Below, piece by piece: positions 19,065-29,846 of a stretch of DNA of 64,000 bases. Below the pieces are notes generated by a model. The model was not told where the DNA came from. It was given only the letters and a program-made list of their open reading frames with translations, and did not search any database. The first letter of the stretch is position 1, and each line of letters starts with the position of its first letter. The DNA comes from Erigeron canadensis (taxonomy: Eukaryota; Streptophyta; Magnoliopsida; Asterales; Asteraceae): contig NC_057767.1 of assembly GCF_010389155.1 (NCBI RefSeq), forward strand, positions 39,035,688 to 39,099,687. Reading direction: 5' to 3'. The translations under genes were made by a program, and so were the position numbers.

Positions 19065-22000
19065 ATGAAAATGGGAAAGCAACCCGGCGGCCAAATGCTA
19101 CAACACAAACAACAGAAGAACCAATTAGTGCTAGTATGGAAACATATTCCTCAACAACCACAATCTGTTATTAATAGTGTTGGGTTTGCGACGGTTACAA
19201 CAATGTTGGAAAAGCAGACGTTAGAATTCGAACCCACGGCGGCACAGCTGGTGAAACACCCGCTGGCGATTGTTGCTTTGGTTCCTAAAGAAGCTGCTGT
19301 GTTTGTTGCTGGTGCCTTTTCTGGTGCGGCTGCTAAATCAGTTACCGCCCCTCTTGACCGGATTAAACTCATTATGCAGGTATATATTCTCCTATACCGT
19401 AACCCGTTAATTATACATTCTCATACTAACTACTACTAATTGTATTTGCCTGCAGCTTATAATAAAAAAAAAAAAAATTGATTAATTATAGTCGTTTATG
19501 GTACGTGCTTATACTTAATTGATGTATACTATCCTATGTATATATATATTAATTTTAATCGGCAGTAACACAGAATATTTATAGCAAACTTTATATATAT
19601 GATTATTATTAGAGTATGATTTTACACTTGACAAAATTCGAATTTCCTTTTCATGAGTTAAACCCGGGTTTCTCACTGCTTTAGTGCTTTATCATCATGG
19701 ATCATCAATTTTTGAATATATGAGACAGGCGTATATATTAATACGAGCCCATCCCTCTACCAAAATCATACCCATATCCATAGCCAAATAAAAACAAGCG
19801 TAGATAAGGGGCAGTCAGTTACAACTTACAAGCTACATCAAAATAAGGGAATAAGGCTATCTCCAATGGGGTGCACTTAGGTGCCCTTGAATATCCTTTG
19901 CCGTTGAAACTTGTCCAAAACTAAGGATTTTTTGAAGGATGTCCTTACCTAAGGGCATGCCCTTACTTGTTCTTACCTAATATATTTTTGTTTTTAGTGG
20001 AGGTAAAAGGATATGTAAGGATGTTTGTATGGTTAGAGATAAATTATAAGATTTGAAGGATTTGTAAGGATGTATAAGGATTTGTAAGGATATGATGTGG
20101 CAGCTCAAGGGGCGTCCTTAGCATTAAGATAGCCTAAGCAAGTTTAATCGGACCTACCAACTGACACAAATGCTTAAAAATGAATCTACTTCCCAGTTTG
20201 ATTTTTTATTTTTATTATTATTATTATTATCTTTTGTTTAAGTTGAGCATACAAAAGAACGTATACTAGAGTCAATTACATTAACACATCGATATTTCTT
20301 TGCTAATTAAGAAAATAACTTTTATCCATTTATAGAGCTTAACTAATAGTTGAACAGGAGCAAATGAAAATAAACAAACATATACAGATATGCTATGTTT
20401 ATGCATGCTCCTTTTCATTTATGTGTGTTTGTGTTCGCCGTTTCCTTATTTATTAAGGCTTACTAATTTAGTACATTATCTAACTTAATAAATATGAACG
20501 AGGAACATTGTTCGTTTGTTTAGTTTAATGAATTGAGAATTTAGTACGTTCATGATTATATGTTAGTACATAAACAACCATTTTTTGCCGGATGGTTCAC
20601 AAATTGTTTGTCGAACGTTTTGGTAGTTTACAACCCCACTTTATTTAGAGTTTGGCAAGAATAACATTTTAGAAGTGGAATATTTGCCAGATATATTGTT
20701 ATAGATGGATTTAAAGCGTATTGAGTTTTCCACTTTACATAGTTCTTATGATCTCTTTTGCTGGCAGACCCATGGTCTAAGAGTCGGGAAAGAAAATGCG
20801 ACGAAAGCAATTGGATTTATACAGGTATGTTTATATTAAACCTATGAATAATCATGTATCGAGCCATTGATATATATAGTGATGATGTTAGACAATAATG
20901 ACTTGCAGGCATTTGTAAATATAGGGAAGCAAGAAGGCATCAAAGGGTATTGGAAGGGTAACTTTGCTCAGGTGCATGCTTACATGATCTACTTCATTGC
21001 TTTCCTTGTTTGCTGTCTTAAAAGAAAATAAAAAAACACTTCATCTCCTTTTTTTTTGTTTCCAATCAAACATTGTTATTATAGCTGGTTACATCAACCT
21101 TATTCGCATGTGCATTCTGTTTGAAATTTAACTCTTCCTGTTTCAAGAAGCTAGTCCCATGAGAAGTGCAACGTCCCATTTTGTGGCATAATTTGAAACT
21201 AATAGCAACAATTCCCTCCAATTTGTTGTTAATGATGGCTGTTGTATATATACATTTAACTAATGGTTGCGAAAGCATTGGTAAAACCTGATGTCTTGTC
21301 AAACATTGTAGTTCATATGAGATTTGGTCTGTAGATATTTCTACATCTATATTTGTTTGATGGGTACTTTACGTCCTTATGTAGATCAACCAACCGTGCA
21401 GGTAGTACGTGTCCTCCCCTATAGTGCAGTCCAGCTCTTTGCATATGACACCTACAAGGTATGGAAAGTCATAATCTTGAGTTATTGTAAGCGCTGTTGG
21501 ATATTGTAAGCAATACATGAATATTTTAAAATTACTGTAAATTTGCAGAAACTTTTTAGGGGAACGGATGCTGAGCTTTCTCTTATTGGAAGATTGGCCG
21601 CAGGGGCTTGTGCTGGCATGACTTCAACTTTCGTAAGATTAGGACCTAGTGATTTTCTACTCAGAATTTATCATATATATAATTATGCTTATATTTCTCT
21701 AAGCCATGAAAATTGATACATCTGCCATGAAACTTTTTACAAAGAAGTAACTGAAATCAACATCTACTGTTTGGATCCGAGTAAACTTTGTGGACCATAC
21801 TCGATATGGTCAATCCCAAAATGATCATGCTTCAGATGTATATATTAGTGTTAACCTTGGAATTTATTTCAGGTTACATACCCACTAGATGTCCTCAGAC
21901 TACGTTTGGCGGTTGATCCAGGATATCAAACAATGACAGATGTAAGATTGATAATTTTTAAATTATCCAAGTCAAAATGCTTATGTTTTGAAATTGGGTG

Positions 22001-23341
22001 ATACTGTAATTCAGGTTTTTGTAAAGATGCTAAAAGAGGAAGGACTGGGATCTTTCTATAGGGGTCTCGGACCTTCTCTTATCGGCATAGCCCCCTACGT
22101 TGCTGTCAACTTTTGCGTATTTGACTTGTGAGTTTATCGTCCTTTCTTAATCACTCAGCCAAGACACAGATTGAAACCAAAGTTAGATACAATGGGCTTT
22201 ACAGCCAAAGTGACCAATTTTTAAATTCAAATATTAATTACCTAGTTTAATTTTATTCAAAACCATTTAATGTTTCATTTTTGATAGTTATTATAAATAT
22301 GTATTGACACAATATTCTTGTTCTCCGGTGACATTAGTAAAGCCAATATCAGAATATCTTGAAAACTAATAAATCTGACATTGAAGTCAATAAGCAAGTA
22401 TATTTTGATTAGCTATATATAATGTATTCCATATGATGCTATCAGGATGAAGAAGTCTTTGCCAGAAAGATTTCGCAATAGACCTGAAGCGTCAATAGTG
22501 ACAGCCTTTGTGGCAGCTAGTATTGCCACACTTACGTGCTACCCATTGGACACGGTTAGAAGGCAAATGCAAATGAGGGGTACTCCGTACAAGACTATCA
22601 TAGACGCTTTTCCAGGTAATTATTGATCAAGCTTGGTTGTTCCTTTTACAGCATTTACGTTCCATTGCAAATGTAAGTAAACACTCAATTCCGTCTTCCA
22701 CGGGTGTTGGGTCCCAATACCTCAACAGTGTATGGGGGAGGTTAAGATTTAGACAACCGTACTATAATAACATGTTCCCTACCATGACGGTGTAGAGAGG
22801 TTGCTCCAGGTTCTATCTAAGATAGATAGGACCTCCAACCTTGCACGGCATGAGGATGAGATCCTTGACCTCTGTCTCTAGAGACAAGGGTGTTAACCAC
22901 TTATCCAACCTTGCTGATTGTATGTTCTCTTGCAAATACAGTACTCATGTTAAATAATCTGCATATTTCATCTTAAACTTATGTCTTAGTATACATTACA
23001 AAGAAGCACATTTGAGTTGCTTATGAGGATTTTCTCTTGATTCAGGTATAGTTGCTCGTGATGGTGTAGTTGGATTGTACAGGGGTTTTGTGCCGAACGC
23101 TTTAAAAACCTTACCAAACAGCAGGTTGCGCTTACCTTACAAACTGCGTGTATATATATATATATATATTTTCTGTTATTATATCCATTTGAAAAAAACC
23201 CATTCATCATTTTGTAGCATTAAGCTCACTGCCTTTGATGCTATGAAGCGCTTGATATCAGCAAGTGAGGTAGAATTTCAAAGAATTATGGAAGAAAACC
23301 GCATTCAACAAAAGCAGAGCGCCAACGCTTCAACACTTTAA
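19065..23341 (+). CDS. EAAC: Envelope ADP,ATP carrier-like protein (SLC25 family)
   Basis: Ten exons: 19065-19379, 20768-20824, 20909-20971, 21402-21458, 21549-21632, 21873-21941, 22015-22127, 22446-22615, 23046-23124, 23218-23341. All junctions are GT-AG and the frame is kept throughout, giving 376 residues. The protein has three Solcar repeats with signature motifs A-P-L-D-R-I-K (repeat 1), Y-P-L-D-V-L-R-L-R (2) and Y-P-L-D-T-V-R-R-Q (3). The order and wording match the plant group of probable envelope ADP,ATP carriers, close to the Arabidopsis gene annotated EAAC, and also similar to the thylakoid carrier TAAC/PAPST1. Expected role: exchange of adenine nucleotides or PAPS/PAP across the plastid envelope. 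The N-terminal 65 residues are Gln/Lys-rich and do not look like a classical transit peptide, so location is uncertain. Intron 1 holds a PIF-type MITE and intron 8 a SINE. Confidence 0.9.
19855..20134. mobile_element. PIF/Harbinger-type (Tourist-like) MITE in intron 1 of EAAC
   Basis: Ends GGCTATCTCCAATG (left) and the inverse of GGCTATCTTAATGC (right) form terminal inverted repeats. The flanks are TAA at 19852-19854 and 20135-20137, the 3-bp duplication typical of PIF/Harbinger. It is 280 bp long and carries internal AAGGATTTGTAAGGAT repeats. It has no coding capacity. Confidence 0.75.
22690..22928 (-). mobile_element. Probable tRNA-derived SINE in intron 8 of EAAC
   Basis: On the minus strand the head reads GCAAGGTTGGATAAGTGGTTAAC, with an A-box-like TGGATAAGTGGTT. 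A degenerate B-box-like GGTCAAGGATCTC lies about 40 bases on. TTGCAAATGTA (near 22665) and TTGCAAATACA (near 22930) may be its target duplication. No clear A-tail is left, so this is moderate support. Confidence 0.5.
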
Positions 23342-24776
23342 ATGTTACTACACATTAATCCGTTTTTTTCTTAAAAGGTATTGTTTGTCGAGAGACGCTA
23401 TGTGTAGCCGAGATAATTTATCTAGCCGAATCATTAATTAGTATGATAAACTTGAGGGAGGCCTTTTCAATTTCTAGTTACCATCTTGTTTGTTGGTGTT
23501 ATTGAAGGCCATTTTTGATATTTATCAGTTTCTTTTATTCATTCCCATAATACTCTTGTTATTCTTATTTCAGATGTCTTATTTCAGATAATATATGCAT
23601 TCTTGTTACTCTTCTGTACCCGGATTTCAAAGAGATTGAATATTATCGTTGTTAGTATATTATCTATGCATTATTATTATTCTTGTATACACAGATTTTG
23701 AATAGATTGAATAATACTGTTGTTGTATATACATTCTTACCTCGTGGAAATTACAAAGCTTTTTCAACTTGGCTTAAAATAACATATTGCGTAATATCAT
23801 GTATTCATATGCCACTTGTTTGAAAAATGTAACACTTTCCTAAGTTGTTATTATTTTGCTTTGTGAAATGCATCACAACGATAACTATACGATTCCGTCA
23901 AAATGTAAAATACTAGACATGCTTTTGTATAAATTTATTTTTCACCGACTAGTGTTTTGATTGTATAAATGTTTCAAAATGACGAGTCCAAAACGACGTG
24001 CGGCAAAAGTTAGGTATTTTATATCAAAGATGAATTTAAAAGAGTGAAAGTAATTATTTAATTAGTTATAGGAATCATAAATAAAAACTAATGTGGTTTT
24101 TTCACGATGTGAGAGTGTTTGATATAATCCAATGTTACAAAACTTGGATTGATCGGGCTGGTTGAATCGGTGAATGATGCAGTGATGGTCATGAAAATTC
24201 AAATGCCGAGGTTGATTTGGGAGAAAATATGTCCTTAGCTCTTAAAAAACTCAAATATATAAGCAAATTTTTTATAAATGAAATTTTATAACAATTATAA
24301 GATCGTAATTTTATAATTCAGCTATTAACTAATTATAACGAACAGAAATATGTGCTAAAAATACAAAGACTTTTACCAATTTTCTTCGTATCCCAATAAT
24401 ACCAATTACAAGAGATTAAATAAGCAAAAAGATAACTACTACTTCTACTCGCGTCCTTAATTTTATGGACTTGATGCACCACTAATTTCTCGAGATGGCA
24501 AAAAGACCCGTATTGGGAAAGAAACTTCATTTTATTTGTGTTATTTTGAAGTTTTGGACATGTGAAGTGGATTTGTCGTTCTATGAGTGAAAGAAAGAAG
24601 TCCACTCAGTCGTCACATGTGACATGTGTAGTTAGTATATGATTTTATTATTATTAGTAGGTAAGAAGATGCAAAATCATTTCCCCTAAAATATAGTTAG
24701 AAATTAGAAATGGTAAGACTGACTAATATCTGAGTTTAATCGACTAGAGGAGAGAGTGTGAGAGAGAGAGAGAGGG
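23342..24776. other. Intergenic between EAAC-like and mARC genes
   Basis: It holds the 3-prime UTR of the carrier gene and the promoter/5-prime UTR of the next gene. The bases just before the ATG at 24777 are a (GA)n tract. No other coding region was recognised; the minus-strand open frame near 24333-24605 has no family features. Confidence 0.5.
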
Positions 24777-27174
24777 ATGGCGTCATTATCATCGGAATCG
24801 TTGACGACGGATTCGAGGGTGAAGGCGATAATGATATATCCTATAAAATCATGCAAAGGGATGAGCGTATCGGAAGCCCCCCTCAGTCCGACCGGGTTTT
24901 TGTGGGATCGTCATTGGGCGGTTGTGAACTCAAATAATGGCAGAGCCTGCACCCAGAGGGTCGAACCCAGGCTCGCTCTCATCCATGTCCATTTGCCACC
25001 TCTAGCCTTTTCTTCTTCTCCCCCTCCTCCTTGTTCTTGCTTGGGTCAGTACATTTCTTTTCTTTTTGTTTTTATTTTTTGATTCAATTGTTTCAGGTGT
25101 ATGTAAAACTAAAAGTGTATATTAGTAAGCCACTACGACTCCTTGTTATTGTGAAATCGTTTCCTGTATGTCAGTCGTTGGGGCTCCTGGGATGCCCGAG
25201 CTCCAGGTCTCCTTGAGTAAACCATCGTTGAAGTCTGATGGGGTCTCCGTATGGGAATGGACCGGCTCAGCCTTAGATGAGGGAGACAAGGCCGCCCAAT
25301 GGTTCACCGATTTTCTTGGAAAACCTTGCCGCTTGGTGCGCTTTAATGAAGGCCTGCACACAACCACCCTTATTTTTATACTACGATATTTTGATCTCTT
25401 TATACATATCTCTTCAGTATTATTATTTATATTAAAAGAAAGATTAATTGCTTTGATCTGTTTTCCGAATATAGACTCAGAGACTCGGCCGGTTGACCCT
25501 CTGTATGCTACTGGATTTAATGTCAAATTTACTGATGCTTTCCAGTTTCTTCTAATCTCACAGGTTCGCCCTTGTAATTTATAGCTATTCTTTCCGAAAC
25601 ATTTTTTCCTTTCTTTGTTGTGTAATTGGGTGAGAGTGACAAACACAATTTGTAGTATTAGATTACATCGGGTTCTTCAAGTAAAGTAGAGTCTGATTTA
25701 CAAGACTCTCCCAAAAATGTGATCCATCGTAAACCTGATCACTAACACTCTGCTCCCGACTCTATCCAAGGAAAGAAAGGAAGGGGAGGCTTGTTCCGTG
25801 CTCATGAGTTTCATTTAATTAGAGAATGGTAGGGGAGGGAAGAGGATGCAACGCTTCTCTTGGAGAGAAGGGGAAGGAAGAGGATGGTTAATATAGCATG
25901 ATTTTCCTTTCCATCCCGTCCTTCCATAAGCATGATCTCCTCCTTCCCATCCCATCCCCTCCTCTCCTCTTCGTTTCTTCCCTATAAATACTCCGGAACT
26001 TTGTGAGTAAACTATTATTTGGGCTTTGCAGGCTTCTTTGGATACAGTGAATGAACAACTAAAGGAACCAGTCAGTATTAACCGATTTAGACCCAAGTAT
26101 GTCGTATATTATACTCGTATTTATAAAAAATTATTTGTTTACTTATACAAAGTATCCATGGCATTCAAACATACCATGGGATCCATACATGGGTCCATAT
26201 AATTGCAATCTAAATACCAGCGACGTACTTTTAGCTTTTATATTAATGTTAATGAATATCCTATCGTGGAACTTTTTTGTGTTGCAGCATACTTGTCGAT
26301 GGCTGTGAATCATTTGCCGAGGACCTCTGGAAACAGATCAGAATTAACCAGTCCAATTTTCATGGAGTCATGCTTTGCCCTCGTTGTAAGGTATTGCACT
26401 AATACTCCTGTTTAATCAACTCATTTACTTATGAAAGAGTCAGTTGGGATTATTTCTTATCTTTAACTCGAAAAAATAGCTTAATGGGTAACACAGTTTT
26501 GATCCGTTACCCATTTCAAATAATATACTCGTATCATAAATGGTGTCTGACACACTAACTGATATAAAATTATAAAATTTTGATCATCCTGATCGATACA
26601 TATAAAAGAAAGACGTTTTTGACCCATTACTCCGTTACCCACTTCACTCTCCACATTCTCGCACAATGCTGATTATAATTCTGTTTCGTTTTTCCCCATA
26701 ATCTTATTTAAGACCTTCAACTTCTGTGCTTATCACATTTAGCATACCTCTTTTGTCAGGTACCTACTATTAATCAAGAGGATGCAACAGAAGGTAGCGA
26801 ACCAACTGCAACCATGATGAAGTTCCGATCGGCCAAAGCCTTGGAAGTGAACACCACTACCACAAAATATAAGGGACGGGTGAGTGCCAAAATTTGGGAA
26901 AACTATTATTTTAGGTTAATAGAACTTAGACACACACACACACATCTTGTATTCTCTAGATGTGGATCAATGGGTTTGCCATGAAGCTCGTATGTAAATT
27001 GGGAACATCTATGACTAGCTAATTGTAATAAAGGTTGGATGCAATTTGTAGGTATACCTTGGGCAAATGCTGGTGTGCGAGGATAATGACAGCAGTTTTA
27101 GGAAGATTATTAGTGTTGGAGACATTGTTCATGTGGAACAGGTATTCTCATCCTATGCAGATGTTGCTGTTTAA
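24777..27174 (+). CDS. MOSC-domain protein, mitochondrial amidoxime reducing component-like
   Basis: Seven exons: 24777-25044, 25175-25351, 25475-25563, 26032-26096, 26288-26390, 26760-26879, 27052-27174; 314 residues. It has the N-terminal MOSC_N beta-barrel (starting V-K-A-I-M-I-Y-P-I-K-S-C-K-G, with W-D-R-H-W and C-T-Q-R-V-E-P), then the MOSC domain with N-R-F-R-P-N-I-L-V-D-G and the L-C-P-R-C-K segment. That segment's last Cys corresponds to the molybdenum ligand of animal mARC. Such proteins bind molybdenum cofactor and reduce N-hydroxylated compounds or nitrite with a cytochrome b5 partner; the plant role is less settled. Length and exon content agree with the plant family. Intron 2 appears to use a GC donor (GAAG then GCCTGC) because no GT at this point keeps the frame; the other junctions are GT-AG. 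Confidence 0.9.
25640..26000. repeat. Purine/pyrimidine-rich inverted segment in intron 3 of the mARC gene
   Basis: The left half is rich in AGGGGAGGGAAGAGG (about 25780-25890). The right half is rich in the complementary CCATCCCATCCCCTCCTCTCC (about 25910-25980). This could be a small inverted-repeat element or simple sequence; ends and target duplication were not resolved. Confidence 0.4.
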
Positions 27175-28499
27175 AGTCTCATCCAATAGTCACAATTATA
27201 ACCATATGTAATATGTACAAAGTTGTTTGTGGTCATTATCACAGACCATGCCATCACTCACAGCAATCCTTATAAACAAAATAAAAATAATGGTGCTTTT
27301 CCTAATCATTTGTTGGTTAATTAAAGCTCTAACGTGAAGAAAACAACCTACGGCCAGGTTTTGCAGAGACCATGTTATGTTAATCTGAAATCTGAAGGTC
27401 TTTTTTGTGCATTTTGCTTCTCTTTATATGCATCCAATTTTTATTCAATCAACTTCCATGGAGTAGCAAATTAACAATGTAGATACTAACAAAAATCAAT
27501 ATGGTAAATAGTAACACTCCAACATGTGCTCCGATGTGGCCGGCACTCATACATTCCTTTTGTTAGTTACAGTTACATGCTACTCTGGTACTCAAGTAAA
27601 TTGGATACATTGATGAATAGTGGCTTGATACTGAAATAGACAGATTTAACGGTTGTTCTTATGGGGTAAATCGTAAATGTATATCATCTACTCAATCGGA
27701 TTTCTCATGCTTAGTTAGTAAATGACTGCTCTGCACATGTAATAAGCACAAGTAAGATTGAAAGTACTCTGGCCTCCAATAGTTGATATCAAGTGTTCAG
27801 TACACTTTTTGAGTTGGAAAAAACATCAGGGTGCATTGCGGAATTACTTACAAACTCCTCTATACCAAACTTTGTAAGCTCACACACCTTCTAATCAAAC
27901 ACAAACAACATGAAACCTAATTTTGACCCGCAACTTTGATAGGTTGCATCTCCCAGTAGCTTTGGAGAAAATGAAACGGCAACATCAATTCTCCCACAGC
28001 TATGTAGAAAATGATGAACCTAAATGAGGTTGATCTCGCTTTGAATATATATATGCTTTTATTCGATCGATCACAAGCTTAATTAATTTATGTTTCTAGA
28101 TAGATGTAAGAAGTTTTATGACCCAAGTGGACATACCTTAGCTAATAATTCCCATTCACAAATTAATTAGTTGAGACTCATGTGATGACTCATCCTAACC
28201 ATGCTCGCATGTACGTCTCATCATAAATTCATAACAAGACAAGTTATATTATTCTTACCTCCATTTATCATATGTGGGGAATTTATTTATAGTCTACAAT
28301 TAACATTACGAGTATATAAGTAGTTAAGCGCTTCGATCTTCAATACGCAACAAACAAACTATTTTTGACACCAATTAATTTACGTCGTAGCACTTTTTGA
28401 CAATCAGACTACTCCCTCTCTATGGATCATCAACAGATCTGTCAAGTGTACGTGAATTTCTGTCTGTCTGACTAACAAGTGACGTTGTGCGTATGTAAG
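27175..28499. other. Intergenic, no gene seen
   Basis: It begins with the 3-prime UTR of the mARC gene. The remainder is AT-rich unique-looking sequence without recognisable coding, RNA gene or element. Confidence 0.5.
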
Positions 28500-28941
28500 T
28501 GTTGGAGGTAACAGTATAATAACAATATGCAATTCCTTAAATATATATTACAAAACGATTGATAATGATGAAGGAATTAAACAAGAACAGAATGGAAGAA
28601 CTAAATAAAAGAAGCAACTCGAAAGGTTCCTGCAAAACAAAAGAATCGTAACAGAACAGCGTACTGCCGGACGTTTATGTTGTTGTGTATTTCTTACAAG
28701 TCCATGATGTCCTTATATACACAAAGTTGAAACTGATATCATAAATTAGCTATAATGGTGAGTTATATTAGTTTATTCTAGATCCTTCTTAAACGGGTCA
28801 AAACCCGGGTCGGGTTTATCTCGGGTTGCAGCAAAAAGGACCCCCGCACGTGCCCCGATTTTTTGACATAGCTTAGAAACTACCACTTATAAACTAGTGA
28901 AAGTTTATATCCCGGCCAATGTGGGACAAGGTTTTCCAACT
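28500..28941 (+). mobile_element. Possible solo LTR
   Basis: The stretch starts TGTTGGAGGTAACAG and ends near GGACAAGGTTTTCCAAC, so the ends TGTTGGA and TCCAAC are inverted, as in many copia LTRs. It includes GGCCAATGTGGGACAAGG, a common plant LTR phrase. No clean CA end or 5-bp duplication was found. Confidence 0.4.
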
Positions 28942-29846
28942 CTAACTTATGCACCAAACACACAACTTTAAGACTCGATATCTCATTCATCTTTAACCCA
29001 ATTGAGATGCATTTTAGTTTGTTATGTAGCCTTGGCCAGAGACTACAAAACCCATTAAACGGTTTGCGATATATGTCACTCGACCATATATTTATTGATG
29101 TCCAAAGTGATGAAAAAATACACTTTTTTCCGACAGTAAGTACTCCGTACTACATTGTCTGTCTGTATGTCGGGAGTCATCACAATATATAATTTGATTG
29201 AACGTTGAAAGTTCGTTCAAGATCCTATTATAAACTTAATTAATTCTCCGAAATCTTATATATATATATATATATATATGCAGCATTTTCTTCCTTTTAT
29301 TTAACTTTTTACACCTACACTTTCCAAGAAGCGTTCAGACAAAAACCACAATTTTATTAATAATTTGTCCATATTTGTGTTGTTCATTTTTTATAACTGA
29401 TCACCGGCCTACCGTCCACGTATACAGTAGTTTTCATTTTTATTTTAATTTTTTTCTTTTTTCATCATTGGAGCAATTTAGTGAAGGTAATCAAACTGCA
29501 TGCTAGCTGCCATATGCTTTTGAATAAAACTATAAGCACATGGTCACAATATTATATACTATATAGTAGTAGTAGTGGTGGTAGTAGTATATAAATAAAT
29601 AAAGGCACTCACTCGTATCACATTTCTGAATAACAACAAATTAAGTTGAAATCATGAAACCATGTATAGTTTTTATTTATAAAAAAAATAATAATAATCT
29701 CAGCTTTTGGTAAAGGAGCTAGCTACTGTTATTATATATCGGCACATACATACGACTACCATAAATGCATATGTGTATTATATAAACATCAAATCTCCTT
29801 ACTAGTTAGTCAGTAGTATATATAATTTTGACTGCTAGCTTAATCG
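28942..29846. other. Intergenic, upstream region of the receptor-like protein gene
   Basis: AT-rich with a TA microsatellite near 29261 and a GTAGTAGTAGTGG tract near 29566. A TATA box (TATTATATAAACA, 29777-29789) lies about 60 bp before the start codon at 29847 and probably drives it. Confidence 0.5.
29777..29789 (+). promoter_or_regulatory. TATA box of the receptor-like protein gene
   Basis: TATTATATAAACA, 58-70 bp upstream of the ATG, at a distance compatible with a short 5-prime UTR. Confidence 0.5.

Noticed and set aside
19065..23341. Mitochondrial ADP/ATP translocase (AAC) as the identity
   Set aside because: The RRRMMM signature of AAC is absent, and repeat motifs match the plant envelope-carrier group instead.
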